From Climacium dendroides (taxonomy: Eukaryota > Streptophyta > Bryopsida > Hypnales > Climaciaceae), in assembly GCA_950106755.1 (NCBI GenBank), contig OX467083.1, positions 35,335,029 through 35,399,028 of the forward strand: a DNA stretch of 64,000 nucleotides. Direction: 5' to 3'. Of this stretch, positions 24,835 through 35,799 are shown in pieces. A program made the position numbers and the translations under genes. The first letter of the stretch is position 1. Every line of letters begins with the position of its first letter. The notes under the pieces are model-generated. The model ran no database searches and was not told where the DNA came from. It saw only the letters and a program-made list of their open reading frames with translations.

Positions 24835-26328
24835 TTCGTCACCACTCCTGTTTCCTGTGTGCTGGTCCTTGTGATCAAACAGAAATGGGATCTGTCAAGC
24901 ATTCAAAGTAGCGCCACAGATGGCAACATAGGGTAAGAAGCGTACGGGACTCTTAGCAATAAATTCATTTTAACTTGTTCCAAAACTGAATGGAAAAAAA
25001 TAAAAATTGAGTCATAAAATGCATGATTGATGGTCCCTCTGCTTGACAGAGACACACACCTGCAATTGGCATGGTGTCCTGACAATCTTGGAAGTCGAAG
25101 AGTCATAAGATTCTGACATGAACTCGAATGTCCGACCGTTGCATTCATAACTTCAAACATGTACTTCTATGACCTTCACCATCCAGAAATTCAGCGGTCT
25201 CTTTTATTGATCGAGGGTACAAACTGCTGCCTACTATTGACAATTTTGTCACTCATCAATCCCAATGTGATTTCAACATTATTGACATCCCGGAAGGATG
25301 CCAGCAACATGACATCGTAGGTTACGCGAGGGAGATCAGTAACGAATTTCATGGTGGTATGTCGACCTCGTATGTGACTCTGAGAAGCGTACCAGTTGCA
25401 GCATACCTTTGGTCGCTCCACAGAAATCCTTGAAGCTGCTACTTCTTTCAGTCACGAATAATTACATCACCTGTGAAGCCCTCAAACCAGATCGGTGAGC
25501 ATACATAATGTTAGTACCTCTGGCCACGGCCGCCATGGCCAACTCAGTCTGATCCTGATGTCATGAGGGCATACCCTTGCCAATTTGGGATTACAAAGTC
25601 AGGTACTCTTCATACACTGCTACTTTGGCGCTATGTTTGATGGTACTCTATGTATTTCGCCAGCGAGATCCTGAGCAATTAGATTCACATGTATAATTGC
25701 AGTCCTCCTGTAAACAACTGATGCTGACGACAGTGGGATTCAAATGCGCCAGTGGTTCAGTCCTTGACAAAGAAGAACAGCCACGGTCTATGGCGTCCAG
25801 AGGGAGAAATTTGAGATTGAAGGGGTGTGCAAACTGCCACTCACCTTGGACACAAACTAACTGAAGAGACCTAACTTAATGGCTCCCCGAACAGCTCATT
25901 CAGTTACTACTGACATTGTGTCCGCTGGTAGTTTCATGTGAACTCATCAATGGATGTCCTCTCCTCGTGCCTTACCAAAGTGTGTCTACCCTAAACTCCG
26001 GTCAGTTCTAGGGCTATGAAAATGGGTCAGTAATAACTTACGCTACTGACCCAAAGCGGTGATGCTCACATCCATCCAACGGCCGTGAAGTTACCAGCGC
26101 ATTCGCGTCTTTGGCACTTTTCGTGTGCGTGGGAGCAAAGTCCACACGATTACTCAGCAATGGAGCCTTTGCCCTAGTTCGATCGCCACCCACGATATCG
26201 ACTCTGTTGCTAAATTTGAAGCTTTTTTTTGACACAAGTAATCACAATAAGGGCTTTTTTGAAATCTCTGTCCATTTGATTCAGTATCGCAGTGTGAATT
26301 ACATCGGGATCTTTGTTTCCATCAGGCT
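24835..26328. promoter_or_regulatory. Divergent intergenic region between OEP16 and PTC52
   Basis: About 1.5 kb separates the two start codons, so both promoters and 5' leaders must lie here. A minus-strand frame of 76 codons at 25191-25421 has an internal ATG and no recognisable domain; it could be leader sequence of OEP16 or chance. I could not identify a TATA box or light-response element with confidence. Confidence 0.6.
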
Positions 26329-29300
26329 ATGGCCGCCATGGCTGCAACCACCTCGCCCCTTTGGGTGACCTCTGCTCGAAGACCGTCGTCATCGCCCGTC
26401 TCCTGCGTCTCGACCTCAAGCGCATCCCCAAAGTTTGTCAATTGCGCGAGCTCCTCGTTCTTTGAGAGCCCTCAATCCAAGAAGCTGAAACTCCAGTGCA
26501 GACATGGCGAAGGAGGTGCATCCCAGGCGAGAGCAGTCAAATCTTCCACCCCTGTGGCGACCATTGCGCCCCCACCGTGGCCGCCCGTGAACCCTGACAC
26601 TTCCAAGGAGTCCGGGGAGCCCAGCGTGGGCATGGAGGAGACTTTGAAGCAGGATGGCGGCGAAGAGAAATCACAAGAGCAGGAGGAGAAGAGTAGTGAT
26701 GGCGTGTTTTTGTGGAAGGATCACTGGTACCCCGTGTCCTTGATCGAGGATTTAGATCCCTCCGTGCCCACCCCCTTTCAGTTGCTGGGCAGGGAGCTCG
26801 TCGTGTGGAGGGACAAGCAGGGCGAGTGGAGAGTGTTTCTCGATAAATGCCCGCATCGACTGGCGCCGCTCTCGGTAAGAGTTGCAAACTTGTTCGGGTA
26901 GAGGAGGGTGCTGAGGGGTGCAACTGCAGATGTGACCTAATTTGACCCTGCGCATGAGTTGTCTCTGGCTTTCTTTGAATTCCTGTGGTGTTCTGCATCG
27001 GGGAATTATATTGTTTTCGTTTCTTTTTGGATTCATCTCACACATATTCGACCCCATGCACACACATTAAACACAATTCGAAAGATCTTGGTGGAATGCT
27101 TCAAATCACTAGCTTTTTTATTTGCTCAAATGCGATCTATTGAGGTTCAGAGAAGCCATTGACAATTAAGGGTTCAACCTGAGGCATGACTTCATATTTT
27201 ATCGCTGAGCGTAGCCCAACTTTTATATGTTTATGAAATTGGATTCTAACGCACCAAAGAATGCGCATTTGGATATCTTATGCAAAAGGTTTATTGGCAG
27301 ATGACCTGAAACCAATACTTGCATGCATGGTGTACATTCTTCTGATTAATATGAAACCAGTTTCTTAGAATTTTGGGGGGCAATTTTGGGGGCGATTTCG
27401 ATTCTTGGGTGTTCCCGGCTTAGATTCTATATAAGTTCACATGGTTCATTTGGCAACAAGTGGGAGACTTGGTAGTGCCTGGGGTTGAATAATATCAGAA
27501 TACTGCTACAGTAATGGATGGCTTTAGGGTTGGCCGGGATACTGAACAGAGCTTGTGTACAATTGCAGAGAGAATGTTTGTCTGTGCTGAAGAAGTTAAT
27601 TTGGTCATGAGCAGGAAGGGAGGTTGGATGAATCAGGCATGTTGCAATGCTCTTACCATGGATGGTCGTTCCAAGGGGATGGAAGTTGCGGTGCCATTCC
27701 CCAGGCGGCCAAAGAGGGACCGGAGGCCAAGGCTCGATTTTCGCCTCGTGCTTGTGCTGCCTCGTATCCTACACGTGTTTCTCAGGGCTTGTTGTTTGTT
27801 TGGCCTGATGAGAAAGGATGGGAGAGAGCAGCGAAAGCCACGCAGCCCATGTACAATCTCAATCCTTCACCATTCTACTTTCATGGTTAGACGTCTTTAG
27901 ATTGTTTGTGTGTTGAATTTCCGGATGATATGTGAGTTCTTAACCCCAAGTGCTCAAATAACCAAAAGTGACCACTTTTATATAGGAGCTCTAAAATGAA
28001 TCATTTAGGAACCTTCGAGGAAGTTAACAAATTGTACCAATAGGAAGAAGAAATCTTAACCTACGTTTTCGGACAAAAGATATATGTTCTGAAGGTTACC
28101 ATAATCAACTACTACCTCTGTTTGGAAATAGTGTATCCATTCTCAGTGCAATCACTACTGATAATGGATACACTATTTTCAAACGGAGGAAATATTAGGT
28201 TCCGAAGTGGTCGTTGTATCTTTGACTTGGGCACTTATGGATTAAGGATTGGACATGCTAGGAATTTGAATGTACCAAGAATGCTGAATTGCTCCAATAT
28301 GACTTTCAGTTAAATCTTGAAACTGTAGGGAATGTGATGACATACTTGGGGCTTACTCGGAGTCTGCTCAAAACCATGCTCTGATGCTTTTATTTGGCAG
28401 GCTGCCTGCAGAGTTCAGTGACCCCAGATTCTCAACCGTAACAATACAGCGGGACTTGTTCTACGGGTACGACACTCTAATGGAGAACGTCTCAGATCCT
28501 TCGCACATTGACTTTGCACATCACAAAGTGACCGGGAGAAGGGACAGGGCCAAGCCGTTGCCCTTCAAGGTATCTAAAAGTGGGCACTGGGGTTTTGCGG
28601 GTGCAAACAATGACACTCCAACGATCTCCAGTGGCTTTTACCCACCTTGCTACTTCTACAACAAGTACGTGATATTTCATCTTAGCTATATGTTGACGTA
28701 TCAATACAGATTGGCGAGGAACTCTTTCTTCTTCTTGTTACCTTGTTTTCTTCTGTAATCTCTATCTTTGAGATGTTTATCAAAACCTAATTGAGAAACG
28801 CAGTGTTGATCTGAATGAAAGGGGAGCGATGAGGTTTCTGAATGGTTTCTGAATGAGACCTGTAGAACGCTCCGGTCTGTGGCGTTAGTTCGTGAACTGA
28901 GAGAAGTCAGACTGAAGGCTGAATAAATTGACGTTGCAGGATTGAACTGCCTGTTAAGCTTCCTATTTTAGGAGACCAAAAGTGGGAGATTCTAATATGC
29001 TCTTTCAATATTCCTATGGCGCCGGGAAAGACAAGGTCCATTGTATGCAGTGCTCGGAATTTTTTCCAATTTACGATGCCAGGCAATAAATGGTGGCAGG
29101 TATGTCAGTGACAATTGGTGTCCATTCCTGCAGTTTTCACTTGCCAAAATCATGCTGTGCTTAAAGACCAGGTTTGAGAGCTAACAATCCGATCAACTAT
29201 TTGTTGCTGAAGAATCGAATTCGAACTAGAAACTAGATCTGATTACATTTCCGCATGTGCAGCTCACTCCAAGATGGTACGAGCACTGGACATCGAATTT

Positions 29301-30245
29301 GGTATATGACGGAGACATGATTGTACTGCAAGGCCAAGAGAAAGGCTTTTTGTCGCAGGGCGGGGACGTGAATGCCAACTACACCAAGCTGACGTTTACA
29401 CCCACACAGGCTGATCGGTTTGTCCTTGCTTTCCGTAACTGGTTGAAAAGGCATGGAAAAGGAGGGCCTGAATGGTTTCCGGAGGCCAAAGTTGGACAAC
29501 CTCCCCCCTCCACTGTTCTATCGAAGCGCGAGGTTTTCTCTCTACCTTGTTTTTCTAAGTCTCATTATTTCTCACTAAGGTAGGGGCACCCAAAATCACC
29601 ACTTTTGGCGGCGAGAATCGTTCCTGTTAGTAGAGTGGTCAATTTGTTGTATGCTCTTGTTTGAGAATGAAGGAGGATTTCGACGCTCCTATGAATGTGT
29701 CATTTGGACACTGTATTCAAAAGCTACGATGGTGCACAGTTTTATTGGGGGATGATTCAAAACTGATAAACAGATGTTAGGTGATCCACTTTCTCGTAAT
29801 CAATTTGTTCCCATTGTCTACGATTATAGGGGGGCGAGTTTGTTGTCCCTATCTTTGATCACAATCATCATTAATGTCCTTGGTCTCCCCTGTGGGCACA
29901 ACATTTCTTGTATTGTTCTGAATTGTAAGGCTTCCTTTTTAAAGGCTGAAGACATCCTCTTAAAACTACTGATTATGTCTTGGATTGCAGATGCTGGATC
30001 GGGCTGAGCAGCACACTCTAATATGTTCCTCCTGTCGAAAGGCACGAAGAGATTTCCAGCGGTTGCAAAAGATACTGTGGGGAAGCACTGTTGTTTTGGC
30101 TGCTGGAGCAGGTGTCCCCCCAGATTTTACTGTCCGATTGATTCTTGCGGCTGGAGCTGTAATCAGTGCAGCCTTGGCTTACACTGTGAAGGAAGGAGAA
30201 AAGAATTTTGTTTTCAAGGACTACGTGCATTCTGAGATCGACTAA
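26329..30245 (+). CDS. PTC52: Rieske-type oxygenase of the chloroplast envelope, PTC52/ACD1-like (PAO/TIC55 family)
   Basis: Family members oxidise tetrapyrroles at the plastid inner envelope; PTC52 was reported to act on protochlorophyllide a. Six exons (26329-26874, 27615-27850, 28401-28664, 28940-29099, 29263-29532, 29991-30245) join in phase with GT-AG ends, giving 576 residues. An N-terminal Ser/Pro/Ala-rich stretch of about 100 residues fits a transit peptide. The Rieske cluster motif is C174-x-H176 then C194-x2-H197 (CPHRLAPLS, CSYHGW). The mononuclear iron motif is N290, D293, H296 and H301 (ENVSDPSHIDFAHH). C-terminal features are a CxxC at 504-507 (MLDRAEQHTLICSSC), shared by PAO, TIC55 and PTC52, two membrane segments, and a final FKDYVHSEID. 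The text after the iron site (APGKTRSIVCSARNFFQF, PRWYEHWTSNLVYDGD) points to PTC52 and away from PAO or TIC55. All metal ligands are intact. Confidence 0.94.
28112..28192. mobile_element. Stowaway-like MITE in intron 2 of the PTC52 gene
   Basis: An 81-bp element begins CTACCTCTGTTTGGAAATAG and ends CTATTTTCAAACGGAGGAAA. The arms are inverted for about 30 bp (through GTGTATCCATT), with TA at 28110-28111 and 28193-28194 as target duplication. CTCCCTCCGTTTC-like ends and a TA target are the plant Stowaway (Tc1/mariner-derived) signature. It lies within the spliced-out 27851-28400 intron, so it should not change the protein. Confidence 0.85.
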
Positions 30246-30861
30246 TGTGGAGCTGTCTATGTAGGCTTGAAGAATCAGCGTTTTCATAGTACAAACTTGT
30301 GCATATACACGTGTAAAATTCAAAGTGATAGCTTTCAGAATGCTGCTCCTTGCAACTAGTTGGCGTTTCAAATGTAAATGTGAATGACGATTTTATAATT
30401 TTCAATTGTTATTATAATTCAGTTCGTTTTGTCTGTTTTGTATTCCAAGTTTTGTGTTGTATTGTGCCCCCTGTAACGTATTGTTCGCCCCTTCATGGCC
30501 ACTGTGGCCGACCATATTTATCTCGATGTCATGCAAACTAGATAAGCAGTTGAGGGTCAGTAAACCCGAGAAGGTTAATCGACACACCTCTCTTCTGAAT
30601 CTAAAGCAAGACTGTCAAATCTTACAGATTCATAAATTTTGATTCAGTAGTGAGTCCTGAATCATGAACAGATGAATGAACAAGACAGCAGTCACTAGCA
30701 ACATTTGTTCCGAGAGACAACACTTGACAATCATTTTACATTTGAATATGTACACTCGGACGTACCATGGATGTGCTTGCGCAGGACATCTAAAAACTTC
30801 ACTAGTACAGGAACGTTGTTATTACTTAGCTCAAACCCGTCTTTTTTCCTTTCTAAGTTTG
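30246..30861. other. Intergenic region between convergent PTC52 and LBD genes
   Basis: About 0.6 kb that should hold both 3' UTRs. Nothing else is recognisable; short frames on both strands show no conserved motif. Confidence 0.55.
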
Positions 30862-33542
30862 TCAGAGCGGAAGCAGTGGTGGAGTATGCTCACAAGATAG
30901 AGGACCAGAGAGTTGCTTTGACACAATGCTTGCAAGTACCGGTGGTTGTTGTGTTGATTCTTCTGGTGTTGCAGAAGCAGCAGCAGCAGGGTTCACTGAA
31001 ATGGGATCAGCTGGCGGTGAATGGGAGCAAGGCATGAGAGCCGCCACCAAGAGAGCTCCGGGGTCGGGGGCAACAGCAACACTGTTGTCGGTTGAGGTGG
31101 AAGCAGCTGCTGCCGCAGCAATTGCAAAGGTTTCACGCAGCCTGGTGATCTCTGAGGTCGCCAGTGCCAGTTGCGCCTGTAGGTGCGCTACCTGTCAGGC
31201 CCCTCCTTCGTTCAACATTCTCTGCTACGTACGTTCCTTAAGCTTATTCTGTTTCTCCACTCCTCTAGCCAGTCCTCTCCACTACACTTACCTTAAGTCT
31301 TTGCCTGTCAAATATCTAATCAAAGTGCTTGACAAGGCTTTCCAATGACACATGCCACATGGACAAGTAGTTTGAACTGTCTGACTGATACTGGTCTGGG
31401 GATCTGCAATCGAATCAGGGATGTTCTTCTGAACACTTCGAATCAGGGAAGCAAAGCTACTGTAGCAGCCTAGCACTGGGGAAACAGTGAGAGCTGAATT
31501 TTTCAAGGTTGTGGTACTTGGTACCTTGGAGGAAGAGCTCAGAAGTGATGGCGACTCTGAATGATGCTCAGTGACTAAGCGTAGCCTCTCTGAAGGTGAC
31601 GACGACGTACGTGCAGAATATTAACTGGTTGCTGCATTGCAAGGGGAAACTGTGATGAGAAGACTGGTCTCGTCTCTGGCAACATTGTTATACCTTACCC
31701 ACAGAGCAGTCTACCCAGTCCTTGAGTGTGGAGCACAAGGGGGAGCAGAAGGGGTTGGGTGAAAAATGTAGGCGCTTGAAGGTTGAAAATTTCAACAGTG
31801 TCGTACAAGGAGACTCGTTTCAATTGGGGAGGAAAATTCTCGGTTGTGGTCTCCCTTCTTGAGAAAAGTTCTCAATTGTGGTCCCCCTCAATGCGTCGAA
31901 AACTTACACTACTGCGTTCAATATTGGTGTCGCCCCCGCACCCCCCGTCCCGTCCCCGTCCCCGTCCCCGCAGCGCAATAAACTCTTCCTAGCATAATTC
32001 TTCACAAATCATGCGCCATATCTCCAGGAGTCCACATACCACCTTCTCATTGTACTTCTCTACATCTCCCTCACTAGAACTATTAAATAAGAGTGGGAGA
32101 CTCCAACCTACCAAGTTCTTGAAGAAGACGGATGCTATGAAAATGAAGGTAGAAATTATGGTTCCGTAGTAGCCATAGAGTCTGCTGACAACAATAATAG
32201 CACCCACCCACTTCCTACGCCTATGTGAGGGAACTAGTAGAACTACCCCAACATGATCTCAACGACCAACGTTACTCGCATTCTGCTGAAGTCCTGCATG
32301 TACAAGCATCCTAGCGGCGTGTAGAAGTGGTTCGAATACCACGACTTGCCACCACTAAAATCCTTGTCCCAGCTCTTGGTGACGCAGCTGGATTTCCATT
32401 GGAATCCAAACAGAATGGCAGCTGAAACCAGTGAAAGTGGTTAGTGAACTACGCTGTCACCACCTTCAGCTGCAACTCTCTTCAATTCCAGCGGCCCTGC
32501 TATTATATGTCCACAGTTGGAGATAGGGTTTCCTTTTCAAAGCCTCCCTGGCAAATGTGTTACTGCTTTTGAGGAGGTGCCAGGTGCAAGTGGAATAAGG
32601 AAATACCTGATGCTGGAGGACGGAGATGGAGCCAACACAGCCATACACGGGATCTTGAACGCGAGCATCAGCCTCATAAGCAAGCGAGTTTACACAATCT
32701 TCACGGTGCGGAGGCGGCAATTCATGCAGCATCTTGGTGACATTGGCGACGCCAAACACCTATCACCCCCCTTCAAATTCTCCACCCTTTCAATCTTCCG
32801 TTTATCACAATGACCCGCTACAATAAATCTTGTTGAGGAATATGTTTTTTTCACATTCTCTCTGGGGCTAGTGCAGCATGTGAGTTAATCTATCTTTCTA
32901 TCACGCAAGGTACGCTTAGTCTCTCTCTGATTGCGGCACTGCAGATTCACACGCTTCTTTGTGACAATGGATTGGTATGGAGATTCAGAAATATAAGTAC
33001 GTTTCATGTAGTTCCTCGGTAATAAACAGAGTAACCTAATTAATCTATCAAGCAAGGCACGCGTATTCTCTCTCCGATTGCTGCACTACAGATTCACACA
33101 TCTTTGAGACAATGGATTGGTATGGCGGCGCAGAAATGTAAGTATGTTTCATGTTGTTCGTCGGTAGTAAGCAGAGTAACCTAATTTTTCTTTCTTGGAT
33201 GTATCAGTACACAACATGTATCATGTATATAAGAATCGCTAGGGTTCTCTTCGGAAGATCATTTCCTCACGATGCCCACTTCTATGTGAGAACTTGAGGC
33301 TAGTAGCGCTGATTGGAGCCACTAATTCTACCACCAAGTCCCCAGGGGGGCGTGTGGAGCATGAATCAAGCAAATGTTAGCTAAGGAATGAATGTGAGCA
33401 CCTTGTGGACATGAGCAAACTTCTGGGGTTGGTCTGGAGGGAAGTGTGGGGCAAACAGGCACTGAGTAGTGCACTTGCGGCGCAGCACTCTGCATGCTGC
33501 ACATGCTGAGGATGATGTCCCTGGAGCCGACGCCATTGCCAT
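30862..33542 (-). CDS. LOB-domain (LBD/ASL) transcription factor, class I
   Basis: Plant-specific nuclear regulator of organ boundaries and lateral growth. Three minus-strand exons join in phase 0 at GT-AG sites: down to 33402, 32759-32607 and 31191-30862. The zinc-finger-like C block is CAACRVLRRKCTTQC (CX2CX6CX3C). The GAS block spans the first junction (FAPHFPPDQPQKFAHVHK joined to VFGVANVTKML). The coiled-coil-like class I helix spans the second (DPVYGCVGSISVLQHQ joined to VAHLQAQLALATSEI). I place the start at the ATG at 33542 (MAMASAPGTSSS), giving 207 residues. An in-frame upstream ATG at 33593 would add 17 residues rich in Gln and His. The C-terminal half is Ala/Pro/Ser-rich with no named domain. 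The coiled-coil helix marks class I. Introns carry a tandem duplication and a C-rich tract. Confidence 0.92.
31932..31972 (-). repeat. C-rich (CCCCGT)n tract in LBD intron 2
   Basis: Repeats of CCCCGT and longer C-runs on the plus strand give G-runs on the LBD sense strand, with at least four runs of four or more G. The tract lies in the second intron (32606-31192), so the pre-mRNA could form a G-quadruplex before splicing. It could be a simple-sequence expansion with no role. Confidence 0.7.
32894..33185. repeat. Tandem duplication of about 147 bp in LBD intron 1
   Basis: Copy 1 (about 32894-33040) and copy 2 (about 33041-33185) share long stretches such as GACAATGGATTGGTATGG and AACAGAGTAACCTAATT or a close variant. 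Small differences show it is not recent. It lies wholly within intron 1 (33401-32760) and is not part of the protein. Confidence 0.85.
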
Positions 33543-34398
33543 GCGCAAGCGATGGTGTGACTGCTGCTGCTGCTCCTGGTGCATCCACCACACCCCTCTG
33601 AATTGTGAATCTCTTCCGCAATTACATTGAATCTCTTCGTTACTACATTGAGTCTATCGATCTGCCTGCAGATTATCTGTGATTCATCCTGCTCGGCTTA
33701 CTGCTTTTGCGTGGATCTCTCATCTTGACAGGTAGTTCCCTGTTGGCCGTCATTTCAAGGGAGAGTCTCATGGTCTCGTCTTCGACGTGCATTCGCGTTC
33801 ATGTGACTGCGGTGCACTCTCGGTTCAGTGCCTACCTGCCCTGGCGGTTGGTCAACGGCTGCTGCTGCCCTCCCCTCCTCTCTAAATCTCACAGGATGGA
33901 GTTTCTCATTTCTCATTCCCTCTTTTTGAGTTAACTGACACCTTCATGCTTGAAATAATCATTGAAAGTTCATTACTTCGCACTTAATAGTCGATACTAG
34001 TAACATTAAAAACATATTTATACCGCTCAAAAATGAAGGGACATTTTTCATATTGGTATATTTTGTTATCTTCCTTAACCCTTAGGGGTGGGGGGTATTT
34101 TCGAATGCCTGTACTTGTTTGTGCTTTCTTGTCTACCCAAACCTGTAAGAGACTCATTGCAAAATTCAGCAACAAGACGTAGTTTGGAAAAATATTATCA
34201 AATTTTTATAAGCTTAAACTGTGTTAATATTCATTGTGTCCTCCAATGTACAATTTGGATGAATCAGATATACAAGTTATTTTTGGGTCCAATGCTGGTG
34301 AATTTAGTTGGATCTCGTTGTCTTATTCTTCCAATTACACAAAATATAGGATGATGCGCATGTCTTTTCAGTTGATGTTTTCTTTTGAGCGCTACCCT

Positions 34399-34441
34399 TA
34401 AGCAATTTTGGTAATTTTTGCAAAATTACCAAAATTGCTTA
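34399..34441. repeat. Perfect 20-bp inverted repeat with 3-nt spacer
   Basis: Arms 34399-34418 and 34422-34441 are exact reverse complements (TAAGCAATTTTGGTAATTTT) separated by TGC. It would form a tight hairpin if single-stranded. A perfect 20-bp stem in otherwise decayed AT-rich DNA is unusual. The 3-nt loop makes a normal microRNA precursor unlikely. Confidence 0.95.
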
Positions 34442-35199
34442 TGGTCCTAGGATTGCCTATATGGCAAGGGAGTAGTGCAAAATTTAAGTAAATTGTTGCT
34501 TTTAACAATGAATTTTAAGTTGGAGTTTGGATCACTAATGGTGAGGTGACCTATGATTTTGGTAGAACACAAATTGAAGTATTACTCTTGGTTTTAAAAT
34601 GCTTTGTAGATGCTTTGTAGATCAAAAATTTGTGAATACAACTTATGAAAATTCCTACATTCCATTGAGTTTGGACAATCACTCAAGATCCAATTGTTGT
34701 TTCTTAACCCCTACAAAGATTAGGGGGTTCAATATAGTTCTTATTTTCTTGATTAGCTCTTGTAACAAGCATAATTCTTCATTTGTGTGCAATAATTTTA
34801 ATCACCCCCATTGACATGAAAATAGACTTATGTAGTTTTCCTATGGAAAAAAAATTGATGAAATCACACAATTTTTGAAAAAATGCCATTGTTGACAACA
34901 TTGATGAAAGATGTTCAATTAGGCAATACTTTGAACACACTCTAAAATCATCATGATGAAATCAGAATTCAAAAGTGCTCCAAAATTTATTTTTTTTTTC
35001 TATAGGTACATTACATAATGATTTTGATGTGTAATTTTTTTCAAATCATTTTGGAAGTGTGGGAAAAAAGATGCAAGGATATGAAGTGATGGCCCATAGC
35101 CTTCTCCATTCTCCAAAAATTCACAAAAAATCACACAATTGATCATTTCTTAATCGGATTACATTGATGGATTCAACAAAAAAAATCATCTTGGGGGCT

Positions 35200-35352
35200 T
35201 TTTGATGTTCACAAATTGTTAGTGAGGTTCACATTTCACTTTTTGATGTTCAAGGATTGTCTTTTTGATGTTCAAGGATTGTCAGTGAGGTTCACATTTC
35301 AATTTTTTTGCTTTTATGTTCACGGATTGTTAATGAGGTTCACATTTCGAAT
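35200..35352. repeat. Irregular tandem repeat, about three units
   Basis: Units carry the words GATGTTCAAGGATTGTC and AGTGAGGTTCACATTTC, repeated three to four times with indels and substitutions. AT-rich and noncoding. Confidence 0.75.
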
Positions 35353-35799
35353 TTTCTGCAGATGCAGAAGCCAACCGGTGGCCTTGTCGTTTCGGGTTAA
35401 CAAACCTTAAGTGCTAATATCACTCCATACCTACTCCGGTAGGCTAATCTTGCAGATATGTCAATATTTGCGCATTGTTTCAACAATCCTAACACAGCGT
35501 CACTCTTCAGATTCATCAGGGATTCTGAATTCATTAACAACACCCGAGGATTTCTGGCTTCCACAATCATGTGTCATATTCATACTTCATCCGGCCAGAA
35601 GAATTTAGATTCGGCAAATTGGCCCATCTCTATTTTTGTACATAAAAACCTAATCCCTGCATTAAATCGGAATGAATGAACTCCAAACTACCCATTTGAA
35701 ACCTAATTATGCACACTCCACAAGAGCAGTCCCGCCAGCATAATGTACAACTCGAGGGCTTCCAGGGAAAGTTTTTCTTTCCCAAACCTTGTTTAGAGA

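Larger units (their letters stand above)
33594..35799. other. LBD upstream region, then AT-rich intergenic DNA
   Basis: The GC-richer part to about 33930 is the likely promoter and leader of the minus-strand LBD gene. From about 34.0 kb composition drops and repeat-like AT-rich DNA begins; a TTAACCC end is visible at about 34077. It contains a perfect palindrome (34399-34441) and a small tandem repeat (35200-35352). From about 35.4 kb the sequence should include the 3' UTR of the next minus-strand gene. Confidence 0.55.

Noticed and set aside
25191..25421. 76-codon minus-strand frame in the OEP16-PTC52 spacer
   Set aside because: No domain and no clear junction to OEP16; could be leader sequence, so not called as a gene.
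32280..32350. GGTTCGAATACC, resembling a tRNA T-arm
   Set aside because: No matching acceptor stem, D-arm or anticodon arm could be placed upstream; it lies in the LBD intron.
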